Origin: Utricularia gibba
Taxonomy: Eukaryota > Streptophyta > Magnoliopsida > Lamiales > Lentibulariaceae
Direction: 5' to 3'
DNA length: 64,000 nucleotides
Assembly: GCA_002189035.1 (NCBI GenBank)
Contig: NEEC01000016.1
Span: 2,193,001 to 2,257,000 of the forward strand
Numbering within the stretch: the first letter of the stretch is position 1; each line of letters begins with the position of its first letter. Below, one piece after another: positions 46,380 through 57,156 of this stretch. Position numbers and translations under genes: made by a program. Below the pieces are notes generated by a model. It made no database searches. It was not told the origin of the DNA and worked only from the letters and a program-made list of their open reading frames with translations.

Positions 46380-49300
46380 TGGGAGTCCCACTCTATTCAA
46401 TTGTTCCAACCGATATGCTCCTCCACCAAGTACCTTCCAAATTCGGTAATGACCTTCCCAATTGCACTCCAACTTTTCAACATGCCTTTAAGGCTGTGTG
46501 CTCCATATCACTAGATTCCCTTCTGAAAACTTCCTAGGTCTGATTAATTTGTGGTAACCTTTCTCTATTTTTTTTTTGATAAGCACATAGTCCAGTGTAA
46601 ATATTTTGCCTTCTCTCTTCCTAGTAGTTCCAGTTCCAATCTTTGCAACTCATCATTATTTACCTCATCATAATGCTCAATCCAGTAACTTTTCATTGTT
46701 AATTCCACTAGGTACACTACCTTCGACCAATACACAAGCGAGAATGGAGACTCGGTTGTTGTGGTTCTTGGGGTTGTGTGATATGACCAATCAACTCATC
46801 TAGCCGATCCACCCATGATCCACCAAAATCTTCCAATTTAGTCTTCATATCTCTCCTGAGAGTTCGATTGATGACTTTCATTAAAACATTACTTTGTGGG
46901 TGGTATGCTGATGTTAAGTTATGTCTGACCAAATATCTCTCCAAGAAAGCATCCATTTTGCCTCCTAAAAAATTGAGTTCCGTTATCTATCACTAGTTCT
47001 TGGGCTACCCCGAATTGGATAAGGATATTTCTTTAGATGAATTTGATAACTGCCCTTTCAGAGATCTTGGCTACCACTTTAGCCCACCCACTTGGAAAAG
47101 CACTCATTCACTACTATCACAAACTTCCTTTATCTTGATGTACGAAGGAATGATCTCATGATATCTACTCTCCCTTGATCAAATAGGCACGATAGCGCCA
47201 GGATTGTCAACTCATTCACTAGTTTTCTAGGCACATTTGCATGGTATTGGCACACATTGTATTTTTTTTCTTAAATCAATAATGTCTTGCTTTATAGTTG
47301 GCAATAATATCCACTGTTCAATACTTTGCAACATAGGGATCAGCCACCAGTATCATTTCCACATTCGCTTTTGATGTAAATCAGTAATGAGATCTTGGGA
47401 TTGCTCACTCTCACGGCACCTCAACAAAGGTCCATCAAAAGACTTCTTGTACAAAGTTCTGTCAACTACAACGTATCGCTTGGATTGGGCCTCTAACTTA
47501 TGTGCTTCCAACTTATCAGTCTATTTTCCCCCAGCCTAAAAATACATAATGTAGGAATCCATCCATCCCATAGGAGGGTTAAGTTGTGGGGAAATATCAT
47601 TTGTTGGTCGATGGGATATGTGATTAATAGCTTGTAGCACCATATAAGGTTGATCTCGAAATCAAATTACCACACTTCCTTCTTTGAGTTCTTGGAATTC
47701 AGCTGCAAATCAAGCTAGGCTATCAGCAAATATGTTTTGTTCCCAAGCCACATGAGATAACATAAACTCTTTAAAGGATTTTGACAATTCTTTCACTTTC
47801 CTAAAATACAGGGCTATTAAAGGATCGTGAGTCTCAAATTCTCTAGAGAACTGCCCCTGTACTAATCATGAATTGGTGTAGATGCCAAACTTGGTGACCT
47901 CAATCTCCTTGGCCATTTTCATTCACTCAATCAACTTCATATTCGGCTATATTATTGGTAGTCGGAAATTGGAATTTCACGGTAAGGTAAATATGGTCTC
48001 CACCTAGAGTTTTGATATCTATTCCATCTTCAGTCCCATTGTAGGTTGATCACTCGAAAGATACTTTTTCAATTTTCAAAAGGCAATTAGGCAATCATCG
48101 TTCCATTCGAGTATATTCCCCTTCCATAGGACCTTGAAATCAATTAAGAACGGCTTGCTTCGCAATAAAACTTTGATATTCCTTAACTTCCTATAGAGGT
48201 TTCATTTCGCATATCATCTTCTCTTTCTCGGAATCGGCTTCAATACCTCTTTCTCAGATGTAGTATCCATGGAATTTTTTGCTTCGTATGCAAAACCAGT
48301 ATTTGAGCGGGTTTAGTTTGAGCCCATATAATCGGCAAAAAGAAAAACAAGAATCCAAATAGCCTAATGATCATGTTCATTCATTAGATTGACAATTATA
48401 TTATCCAAATACACCTCCATGGATTTTTTTATTTCACTAGGAAAAACTCTACTCACCAGCGTTCTTCAACTCGAATGATATGGCCATGTAGCATTAGACC
48501 TCATCCTTCATGTAGAAAGTGGATTTAGTTTGATCCTTTTCGACGACGAAAATCTAGTGATAGTCAAAATATGCATCCATTGTGCTCATAAATTTAGAAC
48601 CTGAGATGGTGTCCAGCAACTTATTGATCTTGGGAAGTGGGCAAGTATCTCTTTCCCAACAGGTGTTAAGGTCAGTGAAGTCCACACACATTCTTCATTT
48701 CCCTCCTGATTTTAGGACAATGACAAGATTAGCCACCCACCCCGAATACTAGATCTTGTGCACATAACCACTATGCAATAGCTCTTGGGTTTTTTCATTG
48801 ATGATTCAATATTTTTCTTCGAAAAAATGCTTATGTCAAACCAGTTGGGCTCCTAGGTAGGTATTGATGTGATATTATGTGAGCATGGTAAATCCCTACC
48901 AAATCTGTGAAAGTCCAAGAAAAAATATCATTATTCTTTTTCAAAATTCAATCAACTTCCCTTCAAAAGTGACATCCAAATCCGTGCTGATTTGGGTAAC
49001 TTTCTGTGGATTTTTTTAGAGCAAGGATGTCGTCATGACAATACATAACAAGATCGGGCCGTTGTCTAATCAATATCCAATGTGCAGATTCCCTTTGAGG
49101 TTGAGAACTTGATCTTGAGGTGTATCGTTGAGAGGATCATACCAAATTGGTTGGTCCCTAGATGGCCAAGAATGATGCTGTATGAGACTTCTAAACCTAG
49201 GATCAGGAAATTCTAGTTTTTTGGTTTGGCTTTGTCTAGCAGTGCCAAATGTCATAGGCATTGTTATTTTTCTGATTTTCTATACCGCTCGTTGGTCCAA

Positions 49301-49830
49301 AGTGTATAGCTCCATATTGATCCGACAACCTTCGAAGATTCCAACAACTCGTCAACTTCCTTCCTCATTATATTTCAGGAGGACCCTTAATCAATTAGAA
49401 TCTTCATTACCTTAGTGCTTCCACATATTCCTGCCACTATGAAAGGCCTACCTCATGCAAAAGGCCCAGCTGAAACATCTTTCATGCCAAAATTAATTTC
49501 TTCCTCCTCCCATGCAGCTCTTTCAGGCTGATTTCTTCTAGTCTCTAAGACTTCTGCTCTTCTCGCTTCATCCAGATACCTTTTCCTATCATTTGCTAAC
49601 TCGTCAACTTCGGTTCCTCCTGAAACGGCATAGATTTCTTGAGTATAGTGTGAGCTATTCTGCATGTGGTTAGCATCTCGTGAGGTTTCCAGTTTGCCTG
49701 CTCTTCTCAATATTCTTGTTTCCCTAAGGCTTGTGAGGAAACTTAGAATATTGATTCCCACCACCAGCTCTTGCGTAGTTTTGTCGTCCCCACTTTTGCC
49801 CAAATCAAGTTGATGACACACATTTTCTCA
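46380..49830 (-). mobile_element. Decayed gypsy pol (Tat/Ogre-like), copy 2
   Basis: Read leftwards from 49830. A gag-pol linker (49821-49453, AAWEEEEINFGMKD) comes first. A protease-like region follows (about 49260-49000). Reverse transcriptase is at about 48760-48430 (MCVDFTDLN, TMDAYFDYH and FELKNAGEYSF in shifting frames). RNase H is at about 48060-47640. The integrase zinc-binding region is at about 47330-47250 (CQYHANVPRKLVNELT). The integrase core and C-terminus end at 46717 (HNLTSAYHPQSN, WVDRLDELIGHI). Frequent stops show it is dead. Its gag lies further right at 51190-51970, separated by about 1.3 kb of unrelated sequence. Confidence 0.8.
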
Positions 49831-49834
49831 GAAT

Positions 49835-51185
49835 TTTATAATACAAAATGGTTATATTTTATTGAGGTTTAGGTTAGGTAAATGTAGTTTTTCATGTTTA
49901 TGTGATGTTTATGTTAATTTTGTGTGATTATGTTAAAAGTGGACCAAATCCTTCGATTCAGTCCACCATCTTTGTGCTAATGTTTGACTAAGTTTAGCAG
50001 GAAGATCAGCAGAAAGATCAGACTCAAAAACGTGTGGGACAAGTAGAAAAGGGCACAACAGCCGAAGAGGGACAAAAAGCATTGTTCTGCCGCCTACAGT
50101 CTACAAGTTCAGGTCGAGAACAGTGCTAATGTCAGGAACAGTGCGTTGGAGTAAAGGGGGGAAGATATTTTTCGAAAAAAGGAGGAGAGAACACGAAGTG
50201 CACGCAAGAGGGCTTCTTCTCCAACGCAAAAAATACCAACCAGAAGAGGAGAAGACTAGCTTCATCCTCAAGAACAACATTAGAGCCCAGTCCAGTGCTA
50301 CTGTTCCGGGTCGTGAACAGTAGCCACCGAGTAGCAGAACAATCTTCATTTCCTTTTAGTGTTCTGAACATTTCGAGTTTCTGTATTTGACTTGCTTACA
50401 ATGTTTCTGTTATTTTCGCCAAATTATCTGAATGAAATCATGTTTTGTTTTCCAAGTTTTGTTTTCCAAGTATAAGCAGCTAGAACCTTAGGGATGTCGT
50501 AAGGTGAAACATGGTGGAGGTGGTCTAGGATTCTTAGTCATATTTATCATTTTTTCTTAGTTCTTGTTTCTATCATTCAATGGGTAGACCTAAGGAGGGA
50601 AACAAGTAACTTCGCAACTAAGAAGCTTGGTTTAGAGGTAAACCAACAAATCAAGGCGGGCGCAGTAGGTGTTAGTTCGGGATAGAACCAGCAGAAATGA
50701 GTAGACTTAGTTCTATACATTTTGCATGCGGGTAGACCTAATTATGATGTTAGTGATGATATTGGGGACTAACTTACCCGAAAATATGACAAATGACCTA
50801 GGTAGACTTAGGTTATTTGAAGTTGTGAGTGTAGGAACATGATAATTTAAGTTAGAAATTTTAGCACCACACCATCTGCAGATCCTTAAGGCATCTTCGT
50901 GTTATTCTGAGTTAGAACCAGTACTTGTTACCTTTCACATTGAAACCTGATTTCATTTACTAAACTTGCTTGCCACTGCCAGTCCAAGCTTAGACTAAAA
51001 CCCACTGTTATTCCGAATTATGCATTTACTAAAACACTTAGCATTACAAGCTCCTTGTGATCGATTCCGACATCCACTATACAAGTTTTCTAAATTTGTA
51101 TTTTGTGTAGATTAGAAACCATAATTTTTTTTTATACGGAGATTTGCTTTATTTGCAACGACATTGCTAAAATTTCCATTTATCA
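49835..51185 (+). repeat. LTR-like insertion between gypsy pol and gag
   Basis: The stretch is non-coding and separates gag (51190-51970) from the rest of the same minus-strand gypsy element. It holds purine-rich DNA at 50000-50340 with two GAACAGT repeats, and a 'TAGACCTA' motif recurring at 50583, 50755 and 50812. The frames at 50101-50371 are overlapping shadows. It is best explained as an LTR, a non-autonomous retroelement, or the divergent remnant of one. Strand is nominal. Confidence 0.4.
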
Positions 51186-51189
51186 CAAG

Positions 51190-51970
51190 CCTCTGAACTT
51201 TGAACCACACCGACTCATGCTCCCTCAAAATGATATTGCTCGATCATCCTCTTCATCACCTTGCAATCTGTAGTATTATGTCATGTTGTTTTGTGGATTT
51301 CACAATAGATGTTTGCCTTTATAGGTTCCACTTGATACACTTCTCAGCATTTTGGGTGTCGTACGGCCCGGTTACTCTTTCTTCTTAGTGAAGGGTCGAT
51401 AATGCATTGGCTCGATTTCTTCCTTCAGCCTTTAAGTTATCGTCAACCCGGATATACTTCGTAATCTTTCTCAATAGCTCCCCAAAATTTTTCAACGGGG
51501 ATTTCGACAAACTCTATCCTAGCTTCGATATTATCAGGACCCATTTCATTATTTCCTTCATCTTGTGCTAAGTAGATAAATCGATCAATGAAATTTCTCA
51601 AGCTTGCTTTTTGGTGATCATTTTGAATAAATACAATGCCACCTTGCAGGATAGGGCTTCGATATTGACAGCATGTGAAGAGAAACACCATCTCTCTACA
51701 AGATCTTGCACTGCATGATTCCAATTGTGTGAACCAAGTTTTCTCTCCTCTTTGGAGTGAGCAAGAGAATAATTTTCATTTCATCACCATCCTCATGTTG
51801 AAATTGATCACATGGGATATGAGATCCCCGTTTCCATTGTAAGTGGGTAAATCATTTGGGATGCACAATCCCCTCTCCAGTTCTTCCTCAATCAACTCAT
51901 TCGAGAATGGAACAAAACGTAGGGGTACTGTTCCTGACAACCTCTCTACAATACTTTTCAAGGCCAAATC
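51190..51970 (-). mobile_element. Gypsy gag relic with zinc-knuckle region
   Basis: From 51967 leftwards: FSNELIEEELERG, LPTYNGNGDLISHV (the LPxYxGxxDPxxHL start of gag), then CRAF-like and FIDRFIYLAQDEGNNE blocks (51724-51443). The region near 51300-51240 reads YCEIHKTT...HNTTDCKVMKRMIE, the zinc-knuckle-like CxxH...C end of Tat-type gag. Frames change between the blocks. This is the 5' part of the element whose pol lies at 46380-49830. Confidence 0.75.
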
Positions 51971-51974
51971 AATT

Positions 51975-52470
51975 GATTACAAAGTAGAAGAGTGAAGATT
52001 ACAAATTGGCGTATAGAGTGCACCATGAAGAATGCATTTCTTCTAGGTGAGGCTCCTATTTATAAGAGAGCCTTGGCCAATTGATTTATGAGTATGTCAG
52101 CTACTTTTGTGCTTGACAGAATATTGCTGATTTTTTCTGTGCTCATGCTAACAAATAACCGTTCTGCTCTGCACCCTTGTAGGCCAACTACTTTTTAAAC
52201 AATGTTAAAATGGTTAAAGTCTGATGTCATCCTTTTCTTGTCCCCCTGTAGGTATCCGCTTGTTTTATCGGTTGACGAGGAGCAATTTGTACGTGTACGT
52301 CATCGTTTTGCCTGAGCCCTGATTTATTGTTTCTGGTACATTTGGCAAACAATTTACGCCTCTTAGTCGATTACTGCTATACCCATCCAATCCTCTAGGA
52401 TATCCGATTTAGCATTCGCATTACGTACCTTCTCCGTATTACGTACCAATTTTCGACACCATCAAACATG
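51975..52470 (-). repeat. Probable leader/LTR of the minus-strand gypsy element
   Basis: Directly upstream of gag on the minus strand. On that strand TATAAATAGG (52064-52055) could be the LTR core promoter. A primer-binding site was not recognised, and the left and right LTR borders are unknown. Confidence 0.4.
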
Positions 52471-52989
52471 TGATAATAGAACCGGAGTTGATAATGAGAA
52501 TTTTATTATTGTCATTTGTTCTTAGATTGATAATGAGTGACATTTAAAGAAAAGGATTTAACTTTCAAACATTGGTTGCTTCCGCATTTAAATTCGTGCA
52601 TTTATAAGGTAATTTTGAATATTTGTCCCTTAATTTCAAATATCTTTTCGGATTTTTTCAATTTCTTTAGATAATACTTTAGCTAATAACAAATAACAAT
52701 TGAAGTGGTGTTTGGACTACGGGTTGGGCTGGGTTTGATTAAAGCTCATGGGGTAGACCCACATTCAGGCCCAAACTAAAATCAAGAGTAAAAGTATTTG
52801 TACCTAACTCGCAACCCGTTAGGTACAACTCCTACCCATCACTAGTTTGAATGATTTTTGAGAATGTTAATAATAAAATAAAATCAAGAGTAAAAGTATG
52901 GTAAAACATCAATAAAAGTATAATAAGATAAAGAAAAGGGGTAAAGACCACTCAAGAAATGAAATAGACAAAAGATTTTTCTTTTGAGC
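52471..52989. other. Repeat-like intergenic DNA
   Basis: There is no gene. AATCAAGAGTAAAAGTAT occurs twice, near 52781 and 52881. Between them CAACCCGTTAGGTACAA and ACCCATCACTAG resemble the end of a hAT-type terminal repeat. This is weak evidence for a small non-autonomous element. Confidence 0.35.
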
Positions 52990-54560
52990 TATTTGAGAGT
53001 TAGGAGTATGAATGTTTTTTTTTTCGTTAAAAAAACGGAAATCAAAGTCTGTCTATTTCGTATTTAATTTGATTTATTCGAATTGCACACATCGACAAAC
53101 TATTCATCTACGTCTATCCCAATGAGCCGTTTATCGAATTGTTGCAATTGATGTTCGATCTCGAAGAGAAGGAAAAGATGTTCGAAAAGTGAGTTTTTAT
53201 TATCCAATGAAGAATCAAATTTATTTAAATGTTCCTCTTATTTTATATTTCCTTGAAAAAGGAGCTCAACCCACATGAACTGTTCAGAATCTTTTAACCA
53301 AAGCAGAAGTTTTTAAGGAACTTCCATCGAACTAAAAAAATTACCAAGGGGGAAAACCAAGTAAAGAAAAATTCGAACAAAACAAGTTCTACCCCCTTGG
53401 TGTTTATGCTATGCTGTATTTGTATCTATCATTTCTTTACGTTGACTCCTAAGTTTAGTGATCTGAAAAATCTAACTCAAACTCGGGCCTTTCCTTCAGT
53501 TGTCTGTTTTTGTTGTAATAAGTAATTCACGTTACGTATGTGAATTAAATGGATCGACGACATTCTCGAACTAAAGATATGTTTTTTCAATTCTTTAATT
53601 GATCTTTTTTCTATTTATCTAGAGTATATATCCAGTATCAATCCAAGATAATTTTGATTCAATTTCAATTCACATCAAGAAAAAAAAACATTTCAATACA
53701 ATTTCTTTTGTTTTTCCACTTTCTTTTTTGAAGAACATTTATATTGACAACAGTGTCTAGAAGAAATATAATTCATCGTGATAAGTGAACTGCGTCTATT
53801 TATTTCTTTTTCTACACCAAAGAAATTTACCTGAATTTCCAAAATTTATCTTAGTCAAATAATCCTTTCTTTGTTACAAGAAGCTTTTGATTCTGAAAAG
53901 TGGTCTATTTGTTTTTCAAATTTTCTATCCTTTTATATCCGAAATTCTTCTATTTTTATTTAATTATTTGTAGGTTTTGAATTCATTCAAAATTTTTTGT
54001 TATTTCTTAGTGAAATATTTTGTTTGTTGATCCAACCTCCAGTACCTTTGAATAACTTCACTTAATTTGTTTATTTTCTTACTTGTGTTTTTATTCTGAT
54101 TGGATCACCACTTTTTTTTTTATAAATTTTGGTTTAAGTATGACTTGAATCTTTTACACATTTGAATGAAGTTAAGAATTCGTCCATACCGTTGGTAAAA
54201 TTTGGAAGACCACGACTAATCCTGAAAAAAAATAAATGGAAAAAAATAGCATGTCGTATCAATAAAGAGTTCTTAGGATATTTTATTCTTATCGGATAGT
54301 TCCAAAACTTTGTTCTAATTCTTGGAACTCAAAAAGTTGGTCTAATTACTAAATGGATAGAGGTCTGGGTTTATGGCTTGAATTAAGTAAAAAAAGAAAA
54401 AACAAACAGCTTCTTTTTTCAATTTGAAAAATTTCCTGATCTAATTAGACGTTAAAACTCGATTAGTACGGGAAAAAGCTTCACCCCCTCACTCAGGGAT
54501 TCGATATTTTTGTACTGAATCCTAGGCGGGGTTCTATTAGAAAGTCTAGAATTTTCCATA
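52990..54560 (+). other. Nuclear insertion of plastid DNA (rps16 region)
   Basis: The block contains the 3' end of the rps16 group II intron (ending CTATCCCAAT), rps16 exon 2 and then AT-rich sequence matching the style of the rps16-trnK spacer. It includes an inverted repeat GGATTC...GAATCC at about 54500. No nuclear-type genes are inside. Borders are approximate: left near 52990 by change in composition, right before the poly-C tract. Organelle-to-nucleus transfer is common in plants; an assembly chimera is the alternative. Confidence 0.7.
53125..53335 (+). pseudogene. rps16: Plastid rps16 exon 2, nuclear copy with an in-frame stop
   Basis: Encodes the C-terminal part of plastid ribosomal protein bS16: [21 protein letters not shown], then [31 protein letters not shown]. 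The exon is 211 bases with no indel. Codon 53276-53278 is TGA where plastid genes have a glycine codon GGA in the PTGTV motif. Exon 1 and most of the intron are missing, and a nuclear copy would need RNA splicing it cannot perform, so it is not functional. Confidence 0.8.
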
Positions 54561-54571
54561 AATCCACCCCT

Positions 54572-54585
54572 CCCCCCCCCCCCCC
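54572..54585 (+). repeat. Poly-C tract (14 bases)
   Basis: A run of 14 C, followed by AAAGGGG, lies at the right border of the plastid-derived block. Such long C runs are rare in plant DNA and are poorly resolved by sequencing, so the exact length is uncertain. Confidence 0.8.
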
Positions 54586-54654
54586 AAAGGGGAGTTAATA
54601 AAATATACTAAAAAATAAAGTATTGTGGCAATATTGATTAATTAATTTGGAGGA

Positions 54655-54815
54655 AACCACACGTGGGCCCGCGCCACAGTTTGGAAATATGCCAATCACC
54701 CCTTTTTTTGGCTGGGCCCTTTTTGTCATGGGCCCCATGCACTCAAGAAGCCTAAATATGCCCCTTAATCACCCCCCGTTTTGAATTTGCTGTTCCGACC
54801 TCAACCCTAAACTTC
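54655..54815 (+). promoter_or_regulatory. PP1 promoter with G-box, GGGCCC boxes and telo-box
   Basis: CACACGTGGGCCC at 54659-54671 holds a G-box/ABRE-like CACGTGG overlapping a TGGGCCC site II element. Two more GGGCC motifs follow (about 54714-54738). AACCCTAAA at 54803-54811 matches a telo-box. Site II and telo-box pairs are typical of constitutively expressed plant genes. Confidence 0.5.
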
Positions 54816-55035
54816 GCCTGCTTGCGCGATTCTTCTTCCCTCCTGCCTCAGTCGTAACTTTTCCACCTGCTATGCCCTCCAAATCTCCCATCCCCACTCA
54901 CCCTTGCGTTTGCGCTTTTATTGCACAGAGCTGATAGTAGAAAGGGTTTTGTGTTTACCAGGATAGATAGGTTTCTGGGATTCTGGCTTTGGTTGTGCTT
55001 CTGCCCGGATTCGAGCGAAACAAGGGGAAGAGCCG

Positions 55036-56367
55036 ATGGCAGCGAATGGGCAGGGGATTGAGCCTGCCGTCCTGGATAACATCATAAGTCGTCTGTTTGA
55101 ATTACGGAATGCCCGAAGTCCCCGCCAGGCGCAGCTGTCAGAGAGTGAGATCCGTGCCCTATGTGCAACGTCTCGTGAAATTTTCTTATCGCAACCGAAT
55201 CTTCTTGAGCTTGAAGCCCCTATTAAGATCTGTGGTATGGCTTCTGCTTATTCACTTCATCGATTGTTTGGAGGATGCTGTCTGCGGATCTGAACGTCTG
55301 TTTTCCTTCATAATTTCCTGAAAACCCCTTCAATAGTTGTCTATTTCGAAATGTGCTATGCCGTAAGATGATACCCTTCTAACAGATGCCCATGTTTTCC
55401 TTTACAAAATGTTTTCATCTTTTGTTAGTTTTGCTGCTGCTTGCCTCTAAATTTCAATGGAATCCACCTCATCTGATACAGAAAGCCTAGGTAAACCATG
55501 ACTAACAAGGTCTTAAAAAGTGTGTGCTTTTCGTTTATTCTCTTTCAGGAGATATTCATGGACAGTATGGGGATCTTCTACGGCTATTTGAGTATGGAGG
55601 ATATCCTCCTGAGGCTAACTATTTGTTCTTAGGAGATTATGTTGACCGTGGCAAGCAGAGTTTGGAAACAATTTGCCTTCTCCTTGCATACAAAATTAAA
55701 TATCCAGAGAATTTTTTTCTCTTAAGAGGAAATCATGAGTGTGCATCAATTAACAGGATATATGGATTCTATGATGAATGCAAGCGCAGATTCAACGTCC
55801 GGCTCTGGAAAATTTTCACAGAGTGTTTCAACTGCCTTCCAGTGGCTGCCCTTATTGATGATAAGATACTATGTATGCATGGTGGGCTTTCTCCAGAGCT
55901 TACAAATATGGACCAGATAAGAAATATACCACGCCCAACCGATGTTCCAGACTCTGGTTTGCTTTGTGATTTGCTGTGGTCTGATCCAAGTAGAGACATT
56001 AAAGGTTGGGGGATGAATGACAGAGGTGTCTCACATACATTTGGTTCAGATAAGGTGGCTGAATTCTTGATGCGACATGACATGGACCTGATCTGTCGTG
56101 CTCATCAAGTAAGATAATTTGATTTTTGGTCATCTTCATATTGTTCTATTGTGCGGACCCCCTTTAATGTGCTATATCATATAAAATTTTGAGCAGGTTG
56201 TCGAAGATGGTTATGAATTCTTTGCAGATAGGCAGCTCGTTACTGTATTTTCTGCCCCAAATTATTGTGGTGAATTTGATAATGCTGGTGCTATGATGAG
56301 TGTTGATGACAGTTTAATGTGCTCATTTCAAATATTGAAGCCAAATGATAAAAAACGTTTCACATGA
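55036..56367 (+). CDS. TOPP: Type 1 protein phosphatase catalytic subunit (TOPP)
   Basis: Ser/Thr phosphatase of the PPP family, nuclear and cytosolic, working with regulatory subunits. Exons 55036-55234, 55549-56108 and 56197-56367 sum to 930 bases, 309 residues, the usual PP1 length. The metal and catalytic motifs GDIHGQ, GDYVDRG and [21 protein letters not shown] are intact, as are [15 protein letters not shown] and the C-terminal [17 protein letters not shown]. The N-terminus [20 protein letters not shown] is plant TOPP-like and the C-terminus ends [10 protein letters not shown]. Introns are GT-AG. The gene is complete and convergent with the F-box gene. About 700 bases after the stop have no gene except 3' untranslated sequence. 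Confidence 0.97.
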
Positions 56368-57156
56368 CACATGTTATGATATTGTTGACATCATCTTCAT
56401 AAAAGCAGCAGAGGTTAGTTTTGAGCTACCTACTCGATTTAAAGGGGTTCTTATTTGCCAGGGAGATTTATCTCATTGATTATTGAGAAGATATTGGCCT
56501 AGTGAGATTACACGATGTTTTTCATTTTTTTTTGTGCATAATATGAAACAAGATTAATGCGACAAGATTTCATTCTTGTAGTTGTTCTTCTGCTGTGTGT
56601 TATCCTTGAGTTTTGGCATGTGATTACAACATTTCTGATTGTAGCCTCCAGAGATGAGCTTGTGAAGGATGCGTGGTGGAGGCTTCGGTTCTCATTGGCG
56701 GGCGCCTCCGACACCTGGCTCTAGTCGTGCGTGTTCTTCACTTCCTTTTCAACTCCCCCCTTTTGTATTTATTGGTTGTGCGCACTGGTGGGAAGTGTTG
56801 TTGACTTTTGAGGCCCCTCCCTTTGAATTTGCGGTTGTGGTTATGCTTTCAGTGGATTAGTTGTTGATGTCAGAGATTAAGCTTTCACCACGTGTGACGG
56901 TTATACATTAGCACTCGGAGGCAGGCGGTGAGAAAACCTCTGTGATCCGGTGAAGAAGCTTTAGTCGAGTGAAGTTCTTTGAGGCTTCTTTCATTCCGTT
57001 TTTCCTTTTTTTTCTTTTTGTTTTGTTTTGTTAATCGGCCGGAGCAGCTGATCTTCTTGATTTTGATGCGTGAGAAGTCGTGCCGATTTTATTCGGAGAC
57101 AAGGATGCAGCAGTACCCGCGCCAATGGAAAACGACAAAGCCGTGGATCGACACCC
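56368..57156. other. 3' region between PP1 and F-box genes
   Basis: PP1 3' untranslated region on the left and F-box 3' flank on the right. A T-rich tract occurs at 56998-57035. The short frames here overlap on opposite strands and are not genes. Confidence 0.5.

Noticed and set aside
53125-53335. Functional nuclear rps16 gene transferred from the plastid
   Set aside because: No transit peptide or first exon is present, the group II intron end is still attached and an in-frame TGA interrupts it.
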